This document shows positions 1 through 6,943 of a stretch of 22,778 nucleotides of DNA, piece after piece; the first letter of the stretch is position 1; each line of letters opens with the position of its first letter. Source of the stretch: DALYCO01 sp964535545 (GTDB lineage: Bacteria > Patescibacteriota > Minisyncoccia > Phycocordibacterales > UBA9973). Made by a program: the position numbers and the translations under genes. A model generated the notes under the pieces. It made no database searches. It was not told the origin of the DNA and saw only the letters and a list, made by a program, of their open reading frames with translations. The stretch spans positions 1-22,778 of the forward strand of contig CAZHUT010000013.1 of NCBI GenBank assembly GCA_964535545.1. Reading direction: 5' to 3'.

Positions 1-1389
1 ACAGGAAGTAATGGTTCTCCAGGCTTGCAAGGCCCAACAGGTGCTCAGGGAAATCCTGGCCCCCAAGGTTTGCAAGGTATTACAGGCAACACCGGTCCTC
101 AAGGCCCCCAAGGTCCACAAGGTCCGACAGGTACAACTGGCCCCCAAGGTTCAGTTGGTCCTACAGGCTCACAAGGCTTGCAAGGAAATCCTGGTGTTAC
201 TGGAAATACGGGTCCGCAAGGTCCCCAAGGAATACAAGGTGTTACTGGCTCAACTGGACCACAAGGTGTTCAGGGTGCAACTGGTTCCACTGGTCCGCAA
301 GGTCCAGTTGGTCCGACAGGTAACACTGGCTTACAAGGCCCGCAAGGTATACAAGGTCCAACCGGAGCTAACGGAGTAACTGGAAACACAGGCCCGCAAG
401 GTGCAACTGGTTCGCAAGGACCACAAGGTGTTACAGGTCCAACAGGTCCGCAGGGAAATGTTGGTGCAACCGGAGCAACTGGCTCGACTGGAATAAATTC
501 ATTTACGATGACAACCGGAGATTATTTTCAACCTGCTGTTAACTCAAATGTAACGGTATCAGTTGTAAATAGTTCATGGGCAGCTGTCGGTCAAATGGTA
601 TTTATTGGCAATAACGGTTCAGGGTTTACGGGTGGATATTACATTGTAGTGGCTATCCCAAATTCAGCATCAGTTACTGTTAGATACATCCAGGGTGGCA
701 CAACTAGTGGTAACCTCGTACAAATGCCTTGTCCAGTTACTCCTGCAGGAATACAAGGTCCTACTGGTGCTAATGGTACAAACGGTTTGAACGGAGCAAC
801 CGGTCCAACAGGCCCCCAAGGCCCAACCGGTTCTCAAGGCACACAAGGACCACAAGGTGTTCAAGGTGTTACAGGCCCAACAGGACCGCAAGGAAATGTT
901 GGTGCTACTGGCGCTGCTGGTCCTCAAGGCGTAACAGGTGCTACTGGTCCCAGTGGTGCAGACGGTGCTGTAGGTCCGCAAGGAGCTGCAGGTCCAACCG
1001 GAGCAACTGGTCCAACCGGTACTCTTTCTGGCTACGGCAAGAAAGAAACGTTGCCTGCTGGTACACGTACCTCGACTACTCCAGGTCCATGGGGAAGTCA
1101 GACGCTTACTCCGGGAACGTATAGTGTTACCTTTACGGTAGCCCTTGGTTCAGATGTTGATACGTGCGATGGCGTGCGATTCTCGTTTGAAGACCAGCTC
1201 GGAACTGTTTTCTATGACTGGACTGATGAAGAAGTTTGTACCCGCGCAGGTAAGTACACCATCATCACTGCAACCGTTCAAGTTACCTACATTGCGAGCG
1301 AATACGTCCGCATCACGTTTTGGAAAGGGCCAAATGCAAACACTGCAATGGTCAAAGATTCCAGGATAACGTGGATAAAGCTCAATTAA
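1..1389 (+). CDS. Collagen-like repeat protein, 5' truncated by window edge
   Basis: The frame is open from base 1, so the true start and any signal peptide lie upstream. Two Gly-X-Y collagen-like blocks are visible, at about 1-492 and 748-1026, rich in GPQ, GPT and GAT triplets. They are separated by an inserted domain of about 85 residues (493-747) that is rich in V, T, S and N and predicted to be beta-structured. A non-collagenous C-terminal domain of about 120 residues (1027-1386) contains two Cys and several beta-type stretches and could be a trimerisation or binding head. Collagen-like bacterial proteins usually form extracellular trimeric fibres, so a surface or adhesive role is inferred. 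A phage-like tail fibre is the alternative, but no other phage gene is present. A terminator follows directly. The collagen-like nature is certain; the function is not. Confidence 0.85.
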   Translation, partial: TGSNGSPGLQGPTGAQGNPGPQGLQGITGNTGPQGPQGPQGPTGTTGPQGSVGPTGSQGLQGNPGVTGNTGPQGPQGIQGVTGSTGPQGVQGATGSTGPQGPVGPTGNTGLQGPQGIQGPTGANGVTGNTGPQGATGSQGPQGVTGPTGPQGNVGATGATGSTGINSFTMTTGDYFQPAVNSNVTVSVVNSSWAAVGQMVFIGNNGSGFTGGYYIVVAIPNSASVTVRYIQGGTTSGNLVQMPCPVTPAGIQGPTGANGTNGLNGATGPTGPQGPTGSQGTQGPQGVQGVTGPTGPQGNVGATGAAGPQGVTGATGPSGADGAVGPQGAAGPTGATGPTGTLSGYGKKETLPAGTRTSTTPGPWGSQTLTPGTYSVTFTVALGSDVDTCDGVRFSFEDQLGTVFYDWTDEEVCTRAGKYTIITATVQVTYIASEYVRITFWKGPNANTAMVKDSRITWIKLN

Positions 1390-1411
1390 TTTTTGTTCTC
1401 ACTACATCTTT

Positions 1412-1457
1412 CGGCTCGGTTTCCTCACCATGGGATTCCGAGCCTTTTATTTTTTTC
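1412..1457 (+). terminator. Rho-independent terminator after the collagen-like gene
   Basis: The arms GGCTCGG (1413-1419) and CCGAGCC (1438-1444) pair perfectly across an 18-nt loop. A T-rich tract runs from 1445 to 1456. It lies 24 nt after the stop codon. Confidence 0.75.
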
Positions 1458-1495
1458 TTTATTTACTTTTTATATGAAGTGTGCTTTAATTGCCT

Positions 1496-1538
1496 CGTAT
1501 TTGGCTCGACCCGTTTGGTGCGGCAAAATACGGTCGAG
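1496..1538 (+). repeat. Two overlapping inverted repeats upstream of the RRM gene
   Basis: CGTATTT (1496-1502) is complementary to AAATACG (1526-1532). CTCGACC (1505-1511) is complementary to GGTCGAG (1532-1538). The pairs interleave, so they cannot both form in one simple nested hairpin. They lie just upstream of the predicted -10 box of the RRM gene, so an operator or a switching structure is possible. The arms are only 7 bp and could arise by chance. Confidence 0.35.
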
Positions 1539-1553
1539 ATCACTATTTGTATC

Positions 1554-1559
1554 TATTCT
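1554..1559 (+). promoter_or_regulatory. Possible -10 box of the RRM gene
   Basis: TATTCT ends 5 nt before the ATG at 1565, a spacing like that of other genes in the window. No convincing -35 or extended TG element is visible, so the call is weak. Confidence 0.35.
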
Positions 1560-1564
1560 GAACA

Positions 1565-1989
1565 ATGGCTAAAAAACTCTATGTTAGCTCACTCGCGTGG
1601 GCTACAACTGATGACAGTCTCCGCAACGCGTTTGCGTCAGCTGGCTCAGTAGCGAGTGCTTCAGTTGTTATGGACAAGATGTCAGGTCGCTCACGCGGCT
1701 TCGGCTTCGTTGAAATGACAACAGATGAAGAAGCGGACAATGCGATTTCAATGCTTGACGGCAAAGAACTCGATGGACGCACTATTCATGTTGCAGTTGC
1801 ACGACCAAAGGAAGACGCNNNNNNNNNNNNNNNNNNNNNNNNNNNNNNNNNNNNNNNNNNNNNNNNNNNNNNNNNNNNNNNNNNNNNNNNNNNNNNNNNN
1901 NNNNNNNNNNNNNNNNNNAAGAACTCGATGGACGCACTATTCATGTTGCAGTTGCACGACCAAAGGAAGACGCTCCACGCCGATTCTAA
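1565..1989 (+). CDS. Small RRM-domain RNA-binding protein, interrupted by an assembly gap
   Basis: The protein begins MAKKLYVSSL, giving the RNP2 motif (LYVSSL, residues 5-10). RNP1 is RGFGFVEM (about 43-50), so this is a classical single RRM that binds single-stranded RNA. The reading frame enters 100 Ns at 1819. The 55 bases before the gap (1764-1818) are repeated exactly after it (1919-1973). If the duplicate and the Ns are collapsed, the frame continues from 1818 to 1974 and ends ...PKEDAPRRF with TAA at 1987-1989, giving 89 residues. That is the usual size of bacterial RRM proteins with a short basic tail. Reading through the Ns as they stand shifts the frame and gives a false longer product. 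No Shine-Dalgarno is present. A strong terminator follows at once. Role: probably an RNA chaperone, inferred from the family. Confidence 0.85.
1764..1973 (+). repeat. Exact 55-bp direct repeat flanking the N gap
   Basis: Bases 1764-1818 are identical to 1919-1973, with only Ns between. This is the pattern left when two contigs that overlap by an assembler k-mer are scaffolded instead of merged. It is probably an artefact and not a biological duplication. Confidence 0.9.
1819..1918. other. Scaffold gap of 100 Ns
   Basis: Exactly 100 undetermined bases lie inside the RRM coding region. The round length suggests a placeholder for a gap of unknown size. The flanking duplication suggests the real gap is zero or negative. 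Confidence 0.97.
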
Positions 1990-1997
1990 TGGTTTAG

Positions 1998-2031
1998 AAA
2001 AAGCCGCGCGCCTAAAGGCGCGCGGCTTTTT
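1998..2031 (+). terminator. Strong Rho-independent terminator after the RRM gene
   Basis: A perfect 15-bp stem pairs 1998-2012 with 2017-2031 around the loop TAAA. The core is GCCGCGCGCC, with an A5 tract upstream and T5 downstream. The A and T tracts allow function in both directions. Confidence 0.92.
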
Positions 2032-2053
2032 CGCTACCCAGTCTCATTCTTAC

Positions 2054-2082
2054 TGGCAAATACATTTCAAATACGGTATAGT
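2054..2082 (+). promoter_or_regulatory. Promoter of tRNA-Leu
   Basis: A TGGCAA-like -35 (2054-2059) is followed by a 17-nt spacer and the -10 TATAGT (2077-2082). The mature tRNA starts 14 nt after the -10 box, leaving a short 5' leader for RNase P. Confidence 0.6.
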
Positions 2083-2095
2083 TCTCTCTATTCAT

Positions 2096-2179
<84 letters not shown>

Positions 2180-2181
2180 CA

Positions 2182-2760
2182 ATGCAATATGCAACAACAA
2201 TCAATGGCGAAACGGTGTATCTGAGCGATACGCCTGTTCGCATGTTTGACGATGCTGGGATAGAAGTCGGTGTTGGTACTATCGATGAAACTGTTGCGCA
2301 AGGTTTGTGGTGTCGATCTGTTCACGCATGGATCATTAACAAGAAAGGCGAGCTCTACCTCCAGCAACGTTCAATGCACGTCGTGAACAATCCTGGCAAA
2401 TGGTCAGAATCTGCAGGTGGATATGTTGATGGAACGGCAACCGATATTGAAACAGCTGCTACTGAAATCAAAGAAGAGCTTGGTCTTGATATTGATCCGG
2501 CAAGATTTGAAAAAATCGGTTTAGTCAGACAACAAGAAATTCGCTATGATGGCAAAACTGGTAAACAATTCGTTTCCGTTTTTATCATCGAATACGATTT
2601 CGAAAATGCGCAGCCCCATCTTTCCGAACAGGATGTAAAAAACACCATGAAGATTCACTGGCGCGAATTTGCCGACAAGCTCCAGAAAGGGGAGATTGAT
2701 TTTGTCGATCACAAGGAAGAAATCGAACTAGTCCTTTCAGAAATCGCCAAGCGGTACTAG
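2182..2760 (+). CDS. Nudix hydrolase of the isopentenyl-diphosphate-isomerase-like type
   Basis: The 192-aa protein opens with a segment (ETVYLSD) like that of YfcD/IDI-type Nudix proteins. The core has CRSVHAWI (44-51) and the Nudix box from G80 to L102. The metal-binding half, E95-I-K-E98-E99-L-G, is intact. The Glu normally at box position 7 is Ala86 and the usual Arg of REU is Thr94. Nudix enzymes cleave nucleoside diphosphates linked to another group. True isomerase activity is not supported by the residues I can see, and the substrate is unknown. The chosen ATG is the only in-frame one before Met21, and it starts 2 nt after the tRNA 3' end. There is no room for a Shine-Dalgarno. The gene is probably transcribed with the tRNA. 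A second Nudix gene follows. Confidence 0.85.
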   Translation: MQYATTINGETVYLSDTPVRMFDDAGIEVGVGTIDETVAQGLWCRSVHAWIINKKGELYLQQRSMHVVNNPGKWSESAGGYVDGTATDIETAATEIKEELGLDIDPARFEKIGLVRQQEIRYDGKTGKQFVSVFIIEYDFENAQPHLSEQDVKNTMKIHWREFADKLQKGEIDFVDHKEEIELVLSEIAKRY

Positions 2761-2761
2761 T

Positions 2762-2792
2762 TTGCAATTATAAGTAAAAAACGTATCATAAT
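2762..2792 (+). promoter_or_regulatory. Promoter of the second Nudix gene
   Basis: TTGCAA (2762-2767) and CATAAT (2787-2792) are separated by 19 nt. The -10 ends 5 nt before the ATG at 2798, implying a leaderless or nearly leaderless mRNA. The intervening bases are AGCCT. Confidence 0.55.
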
Positions 2793-2797
2793 AGCCT

Positions 2798-3364
2798 ATG
2801 GCAAAAATTCCAGAACATGCAAAAAAAGTTTTCGAAGGCGTGATCTTCGATGTCTATCAATGGGAGCAGGAACAGTTCGATGGCACCGTGAAGACATTTG
2901 AAATGATCAAGCGTCCGGACACCGTTGTTATCATTCCGCTTGTTGGCGACAAGATTTATCTTCATAAAGAAGAACAGCCTGGCCGCAAGCCACACTACAC
3001 TACTCCGGCTGGACGTTTTGAGCGTGATGAAACAGATCCGCTCGAAGTGGCCAAGCGCGAACTGATGGAAGAAACCGGATATACATCTGATAACTTTAGA
3101 TTGTTTACGGCTCGATCTGCGGGTGGCAAGGTTAGTTCAACTATTCACATCTATGTTGCGCATGATTGTCGAAAAGTGGCTGAACCACAGCTTGATGCAG
3201 GCGAGAAGATTCACGAGACAAAACTCGTCACGTTCGATGAATTCTTGGAAATGACCCAGCACCCTGAATTCATTTCTGGCCAAGAGTTGGAGCTGGAATG
3301 TTTGAAGGCCACACTTGATCCTGAATACAAAGAACACTTCCGCCAGCAAATATTTGGTGTATAA
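2798..3364 (+). CDS. Nudix hydrolase, ADP-ribose pyrophosphatase-like
   Basis: The 188-aa protein has the layout of ADP-sugar pyrophosphatases: an N-terminal beta segment (FEMIKRPDTVVIIPLV, 35-49), a KEEQPGR segment (57-63), then PAGRFERDE and a Nudix box ending RELMEETGY (87-95). There is one residue more than the consensus spacing between Gly72 and the REL motif. The catalytic glutamates E88, E91 and E92 are present. The family hydrolyses ADP-ribose or related nucleotide sugars to AMP and a sugar phosphate in the cytoplasm, recycling or detoxifying them. Substrate assignment here rests on overall similarity only. It is unlike the adjacent Nudix protein in sequence, so the pair is not a recent duplication. 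It appears to have its own promoter with no Shine-Dalgarno. Confidence 0.88.
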   Translation: MAKIPEHAKKVFEGVIFDVYQWEQEQFDGTVKTFEMIKRPDTVVIIPLVGDKIYLHKEEQPGRKPHYTTPAGRFERDETDPLEVAKRELMEETGYTSDNFRLFTARSAGGKVSSTIHIYVAHDCRKVAEPQLDAGEKIHETKLVTFDEFLEMTQHPEFISGQELELECLKATLDPEYKEHFRQQIFGV

Positions 3365-3450
3365 TTAATCGGTCGGACATTTCAGCCGCGCCACTTGTTT
3401 GGATGCGTTCGGAATGAATAATTTATAAGTTTTTAAAAGTTTTTTATTTT

Positions 3451-3891
3451 ATGTCATTTTACGTTTTCACACTCATCACCGCTTTGATTGGCGCTTTCGT
3501 GAGTATGGTGATCGGTTTCGTTTGGTACGGCCCAATCTTCGGCAAGCAGTGGATGGAAATCATGGGCATCTCAAAAGAGAACATGAAGAATGTTTCCCAG
3601 AAGGAAATGATTCCTCACTACGCTCTTAACTTCCTCGTTGCTTTTGTTCAGTTCTACGCTCTTGGATTCTTTGCTGCTGTCATCGGTGGCCCAACAGTTC
3701 CTGGCGCGCTTCTCTACGGTCTCTTCATCTGGCTCGGCTTCATCATGCCAATTCAAGCAGGTGCTGCAATCTGGAGTGGAAAGTCAAAGAAGCTCTCATG
3801 GACTATGTTCGGTATTACTGCCGGCTACCAGCTTCTCATTGTTCTCGTAGGTGCAATCATTTGGGCGTTCATGTACGCTCACATGGGCTAG
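3451..3891 (+). CDS. DUF1761-type four-helix membrane protein
   Basis: The 146-aa protein is very hydrophobic. About four membrane segments are visible, near residues 4-26, 58-78, 83-104 and 119-142. The segment GFVWYGPIFGKQWM (22-35) just after the first helix matches the signature I associate with the DUF1761 family, whose function is not known. The charged loop at 38-55 (KENMKNVSQKE) would lie on one membrane face. The 86-nt upstream spacer is A/T rich with no clear Shine-Dalgarno or strong promoter. A good terminator follows, so this is probably a single-gene unit or the end of the Nudix unit. Confidence 0.75.
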   Translation: MSFYVFTLITALIGAFVSMVIGFVWYGPIFGKQWMEIMGISKENMKNVSQKEMIPHYALNFLVAFVQFYALGFFAAVIGGPTVPGALLYGLFIWLGFIMPIQAGAAIWSGKSKKLSWTMFGITAGYQLLIVLVGAIIWAFMYAHMG

Positions 3892-3911
3892 GTTTCAAAA
3901 AGATTTTTTAA

Positions 3912-3943
3912 ACAAAAAACCGCTCTGCAAGGCGGTTTTTTGT
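3912..3943 (+). terminator. Bidirectional-looking Rho-independent terminator
   Basis: A 12-bp perfect stem pairs ACAAAAAACCGC (3912-3923) with GCGGTTTTTTGT (3932-3943) around an 8-nt loop. A6 and T6 tracts flank the GC core. Confidence 0.9.
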
Positions 3944-3956
3944 TGGTAGAGAACTA

Positions 3957-3985
3957 TTGACTTTTTATAATAAAAATGTTTTAAT
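3957..3985 (+). promoter_or_regulatory. Promoter of the 4020 gene
   Basis: TTGACT (3957-3962), a 17-nt spacer and TTTAAT (3980-3985), preceded by TGT, form a good sigma-70-type promoter. Predicted +1 is near 3992, giving an A-rich leader of about 28 nt. Most neighbouring genes look leaderless, so this differs. A TATAAT at 3966-3971 is an alternative -10. Confidence 0.6.
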
Positions 3986-4019
3986 ATAAACCATTTTACC
4001 TCACTAAAAACAAAAAAAC

Positions 4020-5876
4020 ATGACAATCTTTTTGATTCAGGCACTCGTGTGTGCTGTTGTTGGCGTTATTCCGGCTTTTCTCGCCAAAAAGCCAAACCTG
4101 GCCTCTATCGGTATTTTGTATTTCATTGTGGGCTTCTTGATTTTTTACTCAAGCACACCCAGCATGGCTTACCCGCTTTTTGGGGAAGTTGGTTTTATCG
4201 CACTTATATTCATGTCCGTTACCGCTGCGCTTTCTATGGGTGGTCGGGGTGGAAATAAAGTATTGCCGGTAATGCCGCCAGCCTTAAGTTTTTTGGCAGT
4301 AGCAGGTGTTTTTATATTTACAACAGAGCAATGTAACACAACACGTTACAGTAGCTTGATTGGAAACTTAAATCAGACCAGCAAGAACGTAAAAGACTGG
4401 ACCCAGCATACCCAGGAACTTGACCCAAAACACATCCGCACCGTACCAACCGAGCATGCAAACTCGATAGCAAAAACTGCATTGAACCAGGATCCGAAAA
4501 TTTCAAATGTTATCGGTAGCCAGTTCGAAATAGATACAAACCATACAACAATACAGCGCATAGGCGATAAAGGTTTGTATTATGTATTACCCCTAGACTA
4601 TGTTTCATGGGGGACCTGGAATGGGACAAATGGTTCACCCGGTTATATTCTGGTTAATGCAGAAGACAAGTCTTCACCGGCCGAACTTCACGATAGCTAT
4701 AAAATGATATATACCCCTGGTGCATATTACAATTCAAATCTGGAACGCTATATCTATATGTCTGGTTATTCGGACAGGGTATTAGTTGATTTCTGTTTTG
4801 AAATTGATGACAACATGAATCCGTATTGGGTAGTATCGGTTTGTAAACCAACGATCGGTTATGGTGGTTTGGTAGTGGAGGGTGTAGTTATTGTTGACCC
4901 GCAATCGGGACATATTAGTTACTATGCTATTAAAGATGTGCCTGCATGGGTTGACCGTGTATTTCCGGCACAACTTGTTAATAAATATGTTAACTGGTGG
5001 GGGCAGTGGTCATATGGCTACTGGAATACTACCGGTATCGGCAGTAAGACAAATGTAATGAAGGCGGAAACAACACTGTTAAATTATGGAAGCGATGGCA
5101 CCTGTTGGTTTGTAACTCCTGTATATTCTACTGGCAACCATACTATGAATGACTTGATTTACACTAACTCGCGTACCGGAGAAAGCGTTCGTTTTCAGGT
5201 TTCAGGTTCAACAGAAGCTGCAATTTTGGAAACAGTTCAAAGCCGCGTGAAGTATCAGCATTTTCACCCGACTGAGGTGGTATATGAAAACGTATCAGAC
5301 CGTTTGACGGCCATCGTTCCAATACTTGCTGAAGATGAAAGTGTTGCCGGTACGGCTTTTGTTGACGTTGATAACAAGAGTAATACAACCTGGGATCCGG
5401 TTCCCGTTAAGGCTATGCGGAATTATCAGATGATTATTTCACAGGTGGCAAACAAACTGAGCACCGATGTTGCAACTGACGAAGCTGTGTACACAGGAGT
5501 GGTAAGCCGTTTGAGTTATGATGTTTCTTCAACTGGAAGCCAATATTATCTGTACTTCAAAAACAGGCCGCAGATATTTATGGTCAGTACGGTATATCCT
5601 GAAGTGTTAATAACAAAAGAAGGCGATTCGGTAACTTTGCGCTATAAGTTGTCTGATGCAGACCTGGTTTCTGTTGATGATTTTGACAACCTTTCCGTTG
5701 TGGTAAAAGGTTCAAAAAATCAGCAAACCATCGAAGCAAAACGCGAGGAACAACTGGAAGTTAACAACACGCAAAAAGCTGTTAAGGATTTTAAGAGTGA
5801 AATGAAAAACGGAACTATACCCGATTCCACTTTGGTAAAAATGCTTAACGAGCAAAAGCAGCAAAAGAAAAGATAA
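4020..5876 (+). CDS. Large membrane-anchored protein of unknown function
   Basis: I do not recognise this 618-aa protein. The first 100 residues hold four predicted membrane helices (about 3-20, 27-43, 53-71 and 80-100) with Gly-rich loops. A large hydrophilic domain (105-560) follows, rich in Asn, Thr, Tyr, Trp and Val and probably extracytoplasmic. Repeated-looking turns are DPQSGHISYY (about 293-302) and NSRTGESVRF (about 382-391). The last 55 residues are a charged, Lys/Glu/Gln-rich, probably helical tail. Codon use differs from its neighbours: only two of roughly 45 leucines use CTC, both within the first 25 codons, whereas CTC is common in murD, uvrD and pheT. It also has its own conventional promoter and is closed off by terminators on both sides. 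Lateral acquisition is plausible. The reading frame itself is secure. Confidence 0.8.
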   Translation: MTIFLIQALVCAVVGVIPAFLAKKPNLASIGILYFIVGFLIFYSSTPSMAYPLFGEVGFIALIFMSVTAALSMGGRGGNKVLPVMPPALSFLAVAGVFIFTTEQCNTTRYSSLIGNLNQTSKNVKDWTQHTQELDPKHIRTVPTEHANSIAKTALNQDPKISNVIGSQFEIDTNHTTIQRIGDKGLYYVLPLDYVSWGTWNGTNGSPGYILVNAEDKSSPAELHDSYKMIYTPGAYYNSNLERYIYMSGYSDRVLVDFCFEIDDNMNPYWVVSVCKPTIGYGGLVVEGVVIVDPQSGHISYYAIKDVPAWVDRVFPAQLVNKYVNWWGQWSYGYWNTTGIGSKTNVMKAETTLLNYGSDGTCWFVTPVYSTGNHTMNDLIYTNSRTGESVRFQVSGSTEAAILETVQSRVKYQHFHPTEVVYENVSDRLTAIVPILAEDESVAGTAFVDVDNKSNTTWDPVPVKAMRNYQMIISQVANKLSTDVATDEAVYTGVVSRLSYDVSSTGSQYYLYFKNRPQIFMVSTVYPEVLITKEGDSVTLRYKLSDADLVSVDDFDNLSVVVKGSKNQQTIEAKREEQLEVNNTQKAVKDFKSEMKNGTIPDSTLVKMLNEQKQQKKR

Positions 5877-5902
5877 GTAGATAAGATAGATATGAATACA
5901 AC

Positions 5903-5937
5903 ACCCGTTTCCTTAACTGGAAACGGGTCTTTTTTTT
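5903..5937 (+). terminator. Rho-independent terminator after the 4020 gene
   Basis: ACCCGTTTCC (5903-5912) pairs perfectly with GGAAACGGGT (5919-5928) around loop TTAACT. A run of eight T (5930-5937) follows after one C. Confidence 0.93.
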
Positions 5938-5951
5938 ATTAGTTCGATAAA

Positions 5952-5962
5952 TATGATAAAAT
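5952..5962 (+). promoter_or_regulatory. Extended -10 promoter of the 5969 gene
   Basis: TATG-A-TAAAAT is a textbook extended -10. It ends exactly 6 nt before the ATG, so +1 would be the A of ATG. No clear -35 is seen. Confidence 0.65.
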
Positions 5963-5968
5963 ATAAAC

Positions 5969-6253
5969 ATGAAAGGCAAACTTTGGTTTATTCGAAAAAG
6001 ATTTGGTTGGGGTTGGACTCCGGTTACTTGGCAGGGCTGGGGAGTGTTGGCAATATATCTTGGCGGAGTTTTTCTACTGTCACGATTCATTCAGATGTAT
6101 GCTCCGAATGACACAGTGGCGCTTACGTTTTTCCTTCCGATTTTGATCATTCTGACCGTTCTTTTGCTTCTGATTTGCTACGCCACTGGCGAAGAGCCAA
6201 AGTGGCAGTGGGGATTTAAGCGAGACTCAGACCATGGCGCAGATAAAAACTAA
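5969..6253 (+). CDS. Small two-helix membrane protein, Trp-rich N-terminus
   Basis: The 94-aa protein begins with a basic stretch (KGKLWFIRKRF) and then GWGWTPVTWQGW (13-24). Two hydrophobic helices follow at about 25-41 and 50-71, and the C-terminus is charged. The N-terminal Trp-rich motif followed by two helices seems familiar from uncharacterised small proteins of Patescibacteria, but I cannot name a function. The basic N-terminus suggests a cytoplasmic N-in topology. Its end overlaps the start of the M24 peptidase gene by 20 nt, so the two are co-transcribed and probably translationally coupled. The -10 box sits 6 nt before the ATG and there is no Shine-Dalgarno. Confidence 0.8.
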   Translation: MKGKLWFIRKRFGWGWTPVTWQGWGVLAIYLGGVFLLSRFIQMYAPNDTVALTFFLPILIILTVLLLLICYATGEEPKWQWGFKRDSDHGADKN

Positions 6254-6926
6254 GGCTGAGATCGCCAAGATCAAAAAGGCCTGCGAAATCACCGACCAGA
6301 TTTTCAAAAAAATAATTTCCAACTTCAAATGGAAAACCGAGCTTGAGCTTCGGGATTTCATTGCGGCTGAAATTAAACGCCGAGGACTGAAGCCAAGTTT
6401 CCCTCCAATCGTTACTTCAGGTGCTCGAGCAGGAAATGAGATTCATCCGAAACCTACAGCAGAAAAACTTGAAGGTTTCGTCATTCTCGATTTTGGCGTC
6501 ATCTACCAGAATTATATGTCCGATATGACACGAACAGTTTTTGTCGGCAGACCAAGTACGGAAGACCGAAAGATATATGAAAAAGTTCTCAAGGCAAAAA
6601 CAGAAGCCGAGAAGCTTGTACTCAAAGACGTAAAAGCTGCATTTGCTGATCTGAAGGCCCGTGAAGTTATGGGAAAGGACAACAAATATTTTATCCATAC
6701 GCTTGGGCATGGAGTTGGCACACGCATCCATGAAGCGCCACGGATTTACTGGCGACGAACCCGGCCATACTTTAGAGAGAATATGGTGGTGACTATTGAG
6801 CCTGGGGTATACATTCCAAACAAGCTCGGCATTCGTATTGAAGATACGGGCGTAGTTACGGCACAAGGATATGTTCCACTGACACAATCAACTCAGGAAC
6901 TACTCGTGTTTCCGGCCGTGCGATAA
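6234..6926 (+). CDS. M24 family metallopeptidase (Xaa-Pro aminopeptidase/methionine aminopeptidase fold)
   Basis: The 230-aa protein is a single pita-bread domain with all five expected metal ligands: D86 (LDFG), D97 (MSDMTRT), H159 (HTLGHGVG), E189 (TIEPGVY) and E203 (RIED). H166 in IHEAP is the usual second active-site His. The sequences around MTRTVFVG and GHGVGTRIHEAP are closer to Xaa-Pro dipeptidase/aminopeptidase than to classical methionine aminopeptidase, but the creatinase N-terminal domain of full-length PepP/PepQ is missing. It removes N-terminal residues from peptides in the cytoplasm; which residue (Met or one before Pro) cannot be settled here. It overlaps the upstream membrane-protein gene by 20 nt and has no Shine-Dalgarno, so its translation probably depends on that gene. 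Confidence 0.88.
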   Translation: MAQIKTKAEIAKIKKACEITDQIFKKIISNFKWKTELELRDFIAAEIKRRGLKPSFPPIVTSGARAGNEIHPKPTAEKLEGFVILDFGVIYQNYMSDMTRTVFVGRPSTEDRKIYEKVLKAKTEAEKLVLKDVKAAFADLKAREVMGKDNKYFIHTLGHGVGTRIHEAPRIYWRRTRPYFRENMVVTIEPGVYIPNKLGIRIEDTGVVTAQGYVPLTQSTQELLVFPAVR

Positions 6927-6928
6927 GT

Positions 6929-6937
6929 TGCTATACT
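6929..6937 (+). promoter_or_regulatory. Extended -10 promoter of the 6944 gene
   Basis: TGC-TATACT ends 6 nt before the ATG at 6944, again placing +1 on the A of ATG. It overlaps the end of the upstream spacer only and not the peptidase coding region. Confidence 0.65.
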
Positions 6938-6943
6938 AATTAT

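Noticed and set aside
670..981. Antisense frame of 103 codons within the collagen-like gene
   Set aside because: It arises from the repetitive Gly-X-Y codons read in reverse. The composition (Cys, Ser, Thr, Trp rich) is typical of such shadows and there is no start signal.
2182..2760. True isopentenyl-diphosphate isomerase (idi)
   Set aside because: The Nudix box is IDI-like but I cannot see the catalytic Cys and Glu context of type I IDI, and no isoprenoid genes are nearby.
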